From NCBI GenBank assembly GCA_030673585.1, contig DAOVIU010000124.1:1-5403 (forward strand): DNA of 5,403 nucleotides. Direction: 5' to 3'. Numbering within the stretch: position 1 is the first letter of the stretch; each line of letters opens with the position of its first letter. This document shows, piece by piece, positions 1 through 5,202 of this stretch. The notes under the pieces are model-generated. The model was not told the DNA's origin. It was given only the letters and a program-made list of their open reading frames with translations, and did not search any database. Made by a program: the position numbers and the translations under genes. The stretch is from Pseudomonadota bacterium. GTDB lineage: Bacteria > Desulfobacterota > BSN033 > G020346125.

Positions 1-612
1 GGCAACGCCCACTACATACTCAGCCTTCCTTCCACTAAACTTGATCGATCGCAACCCCTCCACTCCCGCCGCCACAATAGCCTCGGGACGCGGAAATGCG
101 TAGTACGTATTTCCCGAGATCTCCGCTGAAGGCCCATACGTTTGAATCAGCAGGGTGCGAACTACGCGCGCCACATGAGAGCTGATCTGCTGCCCCAGAA
201 TGGCCAACACAAGGGCCTCATACACCGTTGGTGTATGGGGCACGTGCAGACCCCTCAGATCGAGAACAAGCGGACGCACCGCAGAATCATTCAGAGCCAT
301 GCGAGAGAAGGGCTCCAGGTCCTGATCCGTCCCAAGAATCCCCGCCACTTGACGCTCGACTTCGGCTATCAAATCGTCGTCAAGGCTAGTACCCGTCATT
401 TCTATTTCAGCCTCCAGAAGCGGGGAATCCACGGTCCCTATGGAGCGGACGCCGACCAAACACAGGTGACCCCGGCAGTCCAGCAGCCGGTGAAACATGC
501 CCTCGTGGAAGCTTTCAGCCCCATATTGCCCGCGGAAATAGGTGGCATAGGCCGCGGTTAGGCCAAAATCATAGGGAGGCGTGGGCGTAATGGTAACGAT
601 TGAGCGTTCCAT
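1..612 (-). CDS. alkA: DNA-3-methyladenine glycosylase II (AlkA-type), C-terminus cut by window edge
   Basis: Base-excision repair glycosylase expected to remove 3-methyladenine and related alkylated bases from DNA in the cytoplasm. Reading from the ATG at 612 gives 204 residues open to the left edge. Residues 1-115 match the AlkA N-terminal domain, with the family-typical opening TPPYDFGLTAAYATYFRGQY at 11-30. The HhH-GPD glycosylase fold begins around 127, with the signature AILGQQIS at 137-144 and the KFSGRKAEYV stretch at 191-200. The helix-hairpin-helix and the catalytic Asp lie further on and are outside the window, so activity cannot be judged. The start is supported by the conserved N-terminal motif, although no Shine-Dalgarno site precedes it (TCTCCC abuts the ATG). 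It is the third gene of the dinB cluster, 78 bp after the methyltransferase gene, and may also have its own promoter. The family call is secure; the substrate range is inferred. Confidence 0.93.
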   Translation of the reverse strand, partial: MERSIVTITPTPPYDFGLTAAYATYFRGQYGAESFHEGMFHRLLDCRGHLCLVGVRSIGTVDSPLLEAEIEMTGTSLDDDLIAEVERQVAGILGTDQDLEPFSRMALNDSAVRPLVLDLRGLHVPHTPTVYEALVLAILGQQISSHVARVVRTLLIQTYGPSAEISGNTYYAFPRPEAIVAAGVEGLRSIKFSGRKAEYVVGVA

Positions 613-623
613 GGGAGACTCAA

Positions 624-652
624 AAAATATTTTGGTTAAACAACTGTGTCTA
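624..652 (-). promoter_or_regulatory. candidate sigma70-type promoter for the alkA-like gene
   Basis: Read on the minus strand, TAGACA (652-647, 5 of 6 to the -35 consensus) is followed by a 17-bp spacer and TATTTT (629-624, 4 of 6 to the -10 consensus). The -10 sits in a 10-bp AT palindrome (624-633). Transcription would begin around 616-619, leaving only about 4-7 bases before the ATG at 612. Seen by eye only; no computed score. Confidence 0.45.
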
Positions 653-690
653 GGCCCTCATTCAACCGAAAATCCCCGATGCATCTAACC

Positions 691-1389
691 CTAAGTGTTC
701 GGCATGATTCCCAATTCTAGATCAAGCAGGGCCTTCTTTATATGCAGACCACCACCGTAGCCAGTAAGCCCGCCGTCCGAACCGATGACGCGGTGGCATG
801 GTACAATGATGGCGACCGGATTGCGACCGATTGCTTGACCCACTGGCCTGGAGGCCTTGGGTTTGCCCAAGGCCCGGGCTACATCGCCATAGGTACAGGT
901 CACGCCGTAGGGGATGTCACAAAGGACTTCCCAGACCTGGCGTTGAAACGCCGTGCCCCTGAGTTCAAGGGACAAGGTGAATTGACGAAGCTTTCGAGCG
1001 AAATAGGCATCAAGCTCCCGCGCCACAATGGCGTTATACTCGCCGTCATCCTTTACATGTATGCCTTCACGCTTCCAGCGAATGATGCGTTTCTCCACCT
1101 GTTTAGCGGACGCCACGCAGATCACTCCCGCGGAAGAGCTGACAAGCGTGTAGGGGACGATCGGACTCATGTAAGATGAAAGGAAGAAGATCTCGGGTTC
1201 GACATCGTGCCCATCGGGCTTGCAGACCTTACACGCACGGTAGCCGCTGGCCCTGGCCTCCTCGGGCGAACTGAAGTAGATACGGTTCTGGGGTTTCATA
1301 CGTTTTCCCGCCCGACAGTCGACGCGACAGTAGATTCGAGTTGTGCGGCAGCCCTGGAGTTCGCGCACGCTATTCCTTGGAGTTATCAT
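691..1389 (-). CDS. Ada zinc-binding domain fused to O6-alkylguanine-DNA methyltransferase, no AraC domain
   Basis: Suicide DNA-repair protein, 232 residues. Residues 13-58 are an Ada-type zinc domain with four cysteines, C21, C25, C53 and C56. In E. coli Ada the first of these takes a methyl group from methyl-phosphotriesters. Residues about 66-145 form the methyltransferase N-terminal domain. Residues 146-228 are the DNA-binding and active domain, with PCHRV at 197-201 (acceptor Cys198), the upstream IPYGVTCTYGDVA at 159-171 and the downstream TGYGGG loop. The AraC-type helix-turn-helix between these parts in E. coli Ada is missing, and the zinc domain lacks about 17 N-terminal residues compared with E. 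coli. The start is firm: AAGAGGAGG lies 5 bp upstream and an in-frame TAA 15 bp upstream rules out a longer form. The usual CRPSC is CRVDC here. It lies 39 bp after dinB and is probably cotranscribed with it. Symbol left blank because it is neither a classical ada nor a plain ogt. Confidence 0.93.
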   Translation of the reverse strand: MITPRNSVRELQGCRTTRIYCRVDCRAGKRMKPQNRIYFSSPEEARASGYRACKVCKPDGHDVEPEIFFLSSYMSPIVPYTLVSSSAGVICVASAKQVEKRIIRWKREGIHVKDDGEYNAIVARELDAYFARKLRQFTLSLELRGTAFQRQVWEVLCDIPYGVTCTYGDVARALGKPKASRPVGQAIGRNPVAIIVPCHRVIGSDGGLTGYGGGLHIKKALLDLELGIMPNT

Positions 1390-1394
1390 CTCGC

Positions 1395-1403
1395 CCTCCT
1401 CTT
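1395..1403 (-). promoter_or_regulatory. strong ribosome binding site of the Ada-methyltransferase gene
   Basis: AAGAGGAGG on the minus strand, 5 bases before the ATG at 1389. It fixes the start together with the in-frame TAA at 1404-1402, which overlaps its 5' end. It is the best ribosome binding site in the window, so this gene can be well translated from a dinB-initiated message. Confidence 0.85.
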
Positions 1404-1428
1404 AATCAATGATTCATCCGCATTTGTT

Positions 1429-2598
1429 CTATTTCTTAATGAGCGTGCCCGGAACTATTCCGTCTTCGCCGTATTTCTCCGAAATTTCATCCAGCGCCAG
1501 ATGGAGCTTCTTTTTCCTCGGGGCGGTTGATTCCGCCTGAAAGAGGGAGAGCTGTTTCCCCCTTTCCTGGGGGCACAAGTGAGAAACGGAAATCCCGAGG
1601 AGCCTTGCCGGCCGTTTTCCCACCTCCGTCTTTTCCAGCAGGCCGCAGCATCGCCGGAATATCTCCCATCCGTCCTCAGTGGGCTCCGAAAAGGTCTCGG
1701 AGCGGGTTATTTGTGCAAAGTCATGGTATTTGACCTTCAAGGTGACCGTCTTGCCTACCAATCCTTCACCTCGTAAACGCCGTGAAACCCTAGTTGCCAG
1801 AGAGAGGAGTTCCCTTCTCACAGCTCCCATATCGAGGAGATCATCGGAAAATGTCTCCTCGTGGCCAATGGACTTCACTTCTCGACTCACCTCTATATCC
1901 CGGTCGTCCACCCCCTGGGAGAGCAGATGCAAGTGGGTACCGTGCTTGCCGAAGTTTTTCTCCAAAAGGTCCAGGGGAAGACGGCTCAAATCGCCGATGG
2001 TGCGGACCCCAAGTAGGGAAAGGGCTTCCCGTGTCACCTTCCCCACGCCCCAGAGCTTCTCGATGGAAAGCGGCTCCAGGAATGCCTTCACCTCGTCTTC
2101 ACGTACGATTACGAGTCCGTCTGGTTTACCGAGATCGGAGGCGATTTTGGCCAGGAACTTCGACGGGGCAACGCCCGCGGAAACCGTTATACCGATCTCC
2201 TCCACTACCGCCTTCTTGATCATCTTTGCAATCCCTTCCGGAGGGCCGAAGAGCTTCGCGGAGCCTGTCACGTCCAGGAAGGCCTCGTCTATGGAAAGGG
2301 GTTCGACCAGCGGGGTGAATCGGCAAAATATCGCGAATACCCGCTCGGAGACCTCCTTGTATCTGGACATCCTGACGGGGAGGAGAACTACCTTGGGGCA
2401 GAGGCGCGTTGCCGTGGCCATGGGCTGGGCGGAATGAACGCCGTACTTTCTGGCTTCATACGAGGCTGACGAGACCACACCCCTTTTCTCTGAGCCCCCG
2501 ACAATTACCGGTTTCCCCTTCAAGGAAGGATTATCCAGCACCTCGACGGCCGCGTAGAAGGCATCCATATCGAGGTGGATGATGGCTTTCGACCACAT
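1429..2598 (-). CDS. dinB: DNA polymerase IV (Y-family translesion polymerase)
   Basis: Error-prone Y-family polymerase that copies past damaged bases; 389 residues, normal or slightly long for DinB. The palm has IIHLDMDAFYAAVE at 6-19, giving metal ligand D10 and steric-gate Tyr15 (Phe in E. coli). LSIDEAFLDV at 101-110 supplies catalytic D104 and E105, and SAGVAPSKFLAKIASDLGKP at 140-159 is the conserved finger/palm segment. The helix-hairpin-helix thumb is around 181-207 (KLWGVG) and the little finger runs from about 241 (VKSIGHEETF). QLSLF at 349-353 matches the beta-clamp binding motif, so it should be recruited to the replication clamp. All catalytic residues are present. The start follows from the conserved N-terminus; the GGGAG directly abutting the ATG is too close for an ideal ribosome site. 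It is the first gene of the repair cluster behind a good promoter. I found no E. coli-type or Bacillus-type LexA box upstream. Confidence 0.97.
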   Translation of the reverse strand: MWSKAIIHLDMDAFYAAVEVLDNPSLKGKPVIVGGSEKRGVVSSASYEARKYGVHSAQPMATATRLCPKVVLLPVRMSRYKEVSERVFAIFCRFTPLVEPLSIDEAFLDVTGSAKLFGPPEGIAKMIKKAVVEEIGITVSAGVAPSKFLAKIASDLGKPDGLVIVREDEVKAFLEPLSIEKLWGVGKVTREALSLLGVRTIGDLSRLPLDLLEKNFGKHGTHLHLLSQGVDDRDIEVSREVKSIGHEETFSDDLLDMGAVRRELLSLATRVSRRLRGEGLVGKTVTLKVKYHDFAQITRSETFSEPTEDGWEIFRRCCGLLEKTEVGKRPARLLGISVSHLCPQERGKQLSLFQAESTAPRKKKLHLALDEISEKYGEDGIVPGTLIKK

Positions 2599-2619
2599 CT
2601 CCCTTTCATCTGGTTACTG

Positions 2620-2628
2620 GTTTCAAAC
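2620..2628. promoter_or_regulatory. short palindrome at the predicted dinB transcription start (possible operator)
   Basis: GTTTCAAAC is a 4+1+4 perfect dyad directly downstream of the predicted dinB -10 box (2629-2634), covering the expected start point. Its TCAAAC half (2623-2628) recurs at 2654-2659, overlapping the -35 box, 31 bp away or about three helical turns. That layout would suit a repressor, but such short dyads also arise by chance. Confidence 0.25.
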
Positions 2629-2657
2629 AGAATAGGGAAAAAGGACTTGGGTGTCAA
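2629..2657 (-). promoter_or_regulatory. sigma70-type promoter of the dinB repair cluster
   Basis: On the minus strand, a perfect TTGACA -35 (2657-2652), a 17-bp spacer and a TATTCT -10 (2634-2629, 4 of 6). Transcription would start near 2622, giving a leader of about 23 bases before the dinB ATG at 2598. It is the best promoter match in the window and probably serves dinB and the two genes after it. Confidence 0.65.
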
Positions 2658-2730
2658 ACCTCCATGGTTGGGGGTTCGTTCGCGAATTTTGAACACAAAT
2701 GAAAATTCCCGTATTGAATGCCCTCACCCC

Positions 2731-2759
2731 TTTACTTCACTCAAAAGATGGGGTATATG
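2731..2759 (+). promoter_or_regulatory. weak candidate promoter for the HD-domain gene
   Basis: TTTACT (2731-2736, 4 of 6) and TATATG (2754-2759, 4 of 6) are separated by 17 bp, with a predicted start near 2766 and about 40 bases of leader. A poorer alternative is TTGAAC at 2689-2694 with TATTGA at 2712-2717, also 17 bp apart. Both are visual matches only. Confidence 0.35.
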
Positions 2760-2769
2760 CAGAGGCGGA

Positions 2770-2805
2770 ATGAAAAAGCACACGATATTGGATAAGGGGG
2801 TTTAA
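2770..2805 (+). other. possible 11-codon leader peptide upstream of the HD-domain gene
   Basis: ATG at 2770 opens an 11-residue frame, MKKHTILDKGV, ending in TAA at 2803-2805, one base before the ATG of the HD-domain gene. Its last codons form the AAGGGGG ribosome site of that gene, so translating it would affect initiation downstream. Its own upstream site is poor (GAGGCGGA abuts the ATG). It may be chance, since such mini-frames are common. Confidence 0.2.
2794..2800 (+). promoter_or_regulatory. ribosome binding site of the HD-domain gene
   Basis: AAGGGGG, 6 bases before the ATG at 2807. It matches the AAGGAGG consensus at 6 of 7 positions and supports that start. Confidence 0.7.
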
Positions 2806-2806
2806 C

Positions 2807-3385
2807 ATGGGAGAGCAAAAACCGACCCGAGAGGAAGCCTGGGCACTGCTCAAGGAATTCAATCAAAGCGAAAGCCTGATCAAACACGCCCTCTGCGTGG
2901 AAGGGGTGCTGCGCCACATCGCCAGGAAGAAGGGCGAGGACGAGGACAAATGGGGAATCATTGGCCTCGTTCACGATCTCGACTATGAACGCTTTCCCGA
3001 TGAACACTGCAAGAAAACTCACGAGATTCTCACGGAGCGGGGTTGGCCTGAAGACTATATCCGAGCGGTTATCTCTCATGGATGGGGGCTCTGCTCAGAC
3101 GTGGAACCACAAAGCGACATGGAAAAAGTCCTCTATGCCATCGACGAGTTGACAGGGCTCGTCACAGCAGTGGCCCTCGTACGTCCGTCCAAGAGCATCA
3201 TGGATCTAACCCCTAAGTCGGTGAAAAAGAAATGGAAGGATAAGGCCTTTGCCGCTGGCGTCGACCGCTCCATCATTGAAAAGGGTGCCGCCATGCTTGG
3301 GGCGGATATATCGGAACTGGTCGAAGATACGATCATGGGTATGAGGGAGGTTGTCGACGCAATCGGTCTCAAGGGAGGCCTCTAG
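2807..3385 (+). CDS. HD-domain (HDIG-type) predicted phosphohydrolase, substrate unknown
   Basis: A 192-residue soluble protein with no signal peptide or membrane segment. It carries the HD-superfamily metal ligands in order: H27 in LIKHALCVEGV, the H56-D57 pair in LVHDLDYERF, further His at 67 and 72, H91 in ISHGWG and D113 in AIDELTG. The metals would support hydrolysis of a phosphate ester or nucleotide. The C-terminal part, with LVTAVALVRPSK at 118-129 and KDKAFAAGVDR at 144-154, matches from memory a widespread family of small HDIG proteins with no assigned substrate that I know of. It has no (p)ppGpp synthetase, response-regulator or CRISPR-associated domain, so alarmone, cyclic-di-GMP or Cas3 roles are not supported. 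It is divergent from dinB and convergent with the amidohydrolase gene, so it is probably monocistronic, and the context does not reveal its job. The start is supported by AAGGGGG 6 bases upstream. Confidence 0.88.
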   Translation: MGEQKPTREEAWALLKEFNQSESLIKHALCVEGVLRHIARKKGEDEDKWGIIGLVHDLDYERFPDEHCKKTHEILTERGWPEDYIRAVISHGWGLCSDVEPQSDMEKVLYAIDELTGLVTAVALVRPSKSIMDLTPKSVKKKWKDKAFAAGVDRSIIEKGAAMLGADISELVEDTIMGMREVVDAIGLKGGL

Positions 3386-3494
3386 TGGTGCCCCAAGATC
3401 AAGGGTTAACCTTAGTGTCCAATCTACTTGCCAGGCGTTCCGGGGAAGAAACTGGACTTCTGGAATGAACAAGGGGGTTTAAAGGGGGATTTTT
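3386..3494. other. convergent intergenic spacer without a clear terminator
   Basis: These 109 bp separate two convergent genes. Seen here: a short AAGG/CCTT stem at 3401-3413; a weak bulged hairpin in 3438-3465 (TTCC/GGAA plus AGAA/TTCT); two GGGGG tracts at 3473-3477 and 3484-3488; and a T-tract from 3490 that runs into the amidohydrolase stop codon. The T-tract is not directly preceded by a stem, because the bases before it contain G runs with no matching C, so I do not call an intrinsic terminator in either direction. Confidence 0.5.
3471..3482 (+). repeat. 12-bp exact copy of the HD-gene ribosome-site region
   Basis: AAGGGGGTTTAA occurs here and at 2794-2805, once just before the HD-domain gene and once 86 bp after its end. 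The upstream copy is that gene's ribosome binding site; this copy has no start codon behind it. A shorter relative, AAGGGTTAAC, is at 3401-3410. Too short to call a mobile element. Confidence 0.35.
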
Positions 3495-5078
3495 TTAGCG
3501 GTTTCTGATCGTCCTGCCGGGCGTCGCCCCGGTATGTTTCCCGTTTTCGACGACCACCTGCCCATTAGCGATAACCCAATTAATTCCCGAGGGGAATTCC
3601 CTCGGGTTTTCGAATGATGCATTATCGATGACGGTATCAGGGTTGAATATCGTTATATCGGCATCATAGTCCTCAGCAAGCATCCCCTTTGTCCGTAGCC
3701 TCAACTTTTCGGCTGGCAACGAAGTCATTTTGCGAACAGCTTCCTCAAAGCTCAAAACACCCTGATCACGGACATATCTTCCGAGTATCCGAGGATACGT
3801 CCCGTAAACCCGAGGATGGGGTTTGCTTCCCCCCAGCAGGCCATCTGTAATGAAACTCACCGTGGGATGCTTCATGATCCTCTTCACATCGTCTTCATGC
3901 ATAGCAAACGCGATCATCCCTACCGCGAGGTCTTCCTCAACCAGAAGATCAAACGCCGCATCGGTTGGATCGCCCAAACCTTTCAGCGAGGCAATTTCCG
4001 TTATCCTTTTGCCCTCATAGGGCTTGTTGGCGTCGCCTTCAACCGAGGAAACGAAGATATTCTGCCAGCCAACTTGAGCCGAGAAATTCTCCCAGTCCAT
4101 CCTCTCACGAATATCCCTCTTGATGGATTCCCTCTCTTCGCGAAGCATCTTCACGAGGTTATCGGGCCCTTTGGTGTGGTACCAGGGCGGAATAACCGCG
4201 TGTAGCATGGTACTCCCCGCGATATATGGATATTGGGCGATAGTCACATCAATCCCTTCTCGGCGAGCTTTATCCAATATCCCTAGTGCTCTTTCCGATC
4301 CGCCCCAGTTCTTCTGTCCCCGGACCTTAAAGTGGGTGATGAGCACGGAGATTCCGGAACGCCTTCCTATCTCGAGGACCTCTTCCATCGCCTCGATCAT
4401 GCGATCTGATTCGCTTCTCATGTGGACATCGAAGATCCCATCGTATTGGCGAACGACCTTGGCGATCTCGATCATCTCGTCCAAACTCTGATACTGGCTC
4501 GGCGCATAAATAAGACCCGTTGAAATGCCCCTGGCGCCCTCTTCCATGGCCTGTGCCGCTATGCGTTTCATCAGATCGATTTCATCCGAGGTAGCCTCCC
4601 GATCGGACATGTCCATAACTTTCAGGCGAATGGTCCCGAGGCCCACATACGAGGTGATATTGATTGACGGAGGCAACGCATCGATGGCGTCAAAATATTC
4701 CGAAAAACTACGCCAGTTCCAATCGATTTTCGGATTCCCCGCTAATCCGGATAGATGTTTCCGCCAGCCGGCGACGTCCTTCTCCTCAATGGGGGCGACC
4801 GACATCCCATCCATTCCGACATTTTCCGTGGTAATCCCCTGCAGGATTTTGGGATGAGCTCGCGGCTCGATGAATATATGGAGATCCGAATGGCTGTGAC
4901 CGTCGATAAAACCCGGTGCAACGAAGCATCCGTTTGCGTCGATGACTCTTTTAGCCTTCTCCTTTGACAGTTGCCCGATTTTTACGATCTTATCCCCCAC
5001 GATGGCCAAGTCACCCCAAAACCAAGGATTTCCCGAACCGGCAATGACCCTTCCCTTCACAATGAGCAGATCATACAT
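3495..5078 (-). CDS. D-aminoacylase-like amidohydrolase (N-acyl-D-amino-acid deacylase family)
   Basis: A 527-residue cytoplasmic metal-dependent hydrolase of the amidohydrolase superfamily; characterised relatives release D-amino acids from N-acyl-D-amino acids. The N-terminal beta-sandwich begins with YDLLIVKGRVI, and APGFIDGHSHSD at 54-65 starts the TIM barrel with the HxH pair H61/H63. Further expected ligands are H219 (DVHMRSE), H249 with K251 (ITHFKV) and D412 (ITDG). Other family marks are YPY at 283-285 and a C-terminus returning to the sandwich (GMLAEDYDADITIFNP, 465-480). At the position of the metal-bridging Cys in the usual GNCG motif there is Asp90 (VGMDG, 87-91). The C-terminal half is otherwise family-typical and full length. 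The start fits the family N-terminus; AGGAGG at 5090-5095 is a long 11 bases away. It follows a nitrilase-family gene by 124 bp. The superfamily is certain; D-amino-acid specificity is not, given Asp90. Confidence 0.9.
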   Translation of the reverse strand: MYDLLIVKGRVIAGSGNPWFWGDLAIVGDKIVKIGQLSKEKAKRVIDANGCFVAPGFIDGHSHSDLHIFIEPRAHPKILQGITTENVGMDGMSVAPIEEKDVAGWRKHLSGLAGNPKIDWNWRSFSEYFDAIDALPPSINITSYVGLGTIRLKVMDMSDREATSDEIDLMKRIAAQAMEEGARGISTGLIYAPSQYQSLDEMIEIAKVVRQYDGIFDVHMRSESDRMIEAMEEVLEIGRRSGISVLITHFKVRGQKNWGGSERALGILDKARREGIDVTIAQYPYIAGSTMLHAVIPPWYHTKGPDNLVKMLREERESIKRDIRERMDWENFSAQVGWQNIFVSSVEGDANKPYEGKRITEIASLKGLGDPTDAAFDLLVEEDLAVGMIAFAMHEDDVKRIMKHPTVSFITDGLLGGSKPHPRVYGTYPRILGRYVRDQGVLSFEEAVRKMTSLPAEKLRLRTKGMLAEDYDADITIFNPDTVIDNASFENPREFPSGINWVIANGQVVVENGKHTGATPGRTIRNR

Positions 5079-5089
5079 CTCCCACCCAT

Positions 5090-5095
5090 CCTCCT
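5090..5095 (-). promoter_or_regulatory. ribosome binding site of the amidohydrolase gene, unusually distant
   Basis: AGGAGG on the minus strand ends 11 bases before the ATG at 5078, longer than the usual 5-9. An out-of-frame ATG directly follows it (5089-5087), and GGGAG abuts the true ATG. Family alignment of the first residues, from memory, favours the 5078 start. Confidence 0.5.
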
Positions 5096-5100
5096 GTGGC

Positions 5101-5111
5101 CTTAGGCTAAG
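5101..5111. promoter_or_regulatory. 11-bp palindrome upstream of the amidohydrolase gene
   Basis: CTTAGGCTAAG is a perfect 5+1+5 dyad lying 23-33 bases upstream of the ATG at 5078, just before the AGGAGG. It could be an operator or a small hairpin in the leader. There is no other copy in the window and no regulator gene nearby, so the role is a guess. The rest of the 124-bp spacer shows no convincing promoter. Confidence 0.25.
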
Positions 5112-5202
5112 CTAACATATTTACCTCTTGAGTTTTGCCGGAAATTGATAGTGGCCTTTACAATGCCGAACTAGTGGGAAATCACCGCTGATGACTCGGG
5201 CC

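Noticed and set aside
142..561. Plus-strand open frame of 139 codons near the left edge
   Set aside because: It is antisense to the alkA-like gene, which carries the AILGQQIS signature; the plus-strand product resembles nothing known to me.
1679..2437. Long plus-strand open frame (252 codons) opposite dinB
   Set aside because: It lies entirely antisense to a complete DinB with all catalytic motifs. Its product is Ser/Arg/Pro-rich with no recognisable domain, as expected for a shadow frame.
2575..2805. Plus-strand frame of 76 codons across the dinB upstream region
   Set aside because: It starts inside dinB, has no good ribosome site and shows no protein-like pattern; the stretch is better explained by divergent promoters.
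2599..2806. LexA/SOS box upstream of dinB
   Set aside because: I looked for CTGT-N8-ACAG and GAAC-N4-GTTC on both strands and found neither. The nearest look-alikes (TTCGCGAA at 2679-2686; GTTC and GAAC at 2674-2694) have the wrong arrangement. A species-specific LexA motif cannot be excluded.
3442..3488. G-quadruplex from the G runs downstream of the HD gene
   Set aside because: Only three runs of three or more G are present, and the first is separated by a long loop, so the usual four-run pattern is not met.
3471..3496. Intrinsic terminator between the HD-domain gene and the amidohydrolase gene
   Set aside because: There is a T-tract, but the bases just before it hold two G runs and no complementary C run, so no stem can form next to it.
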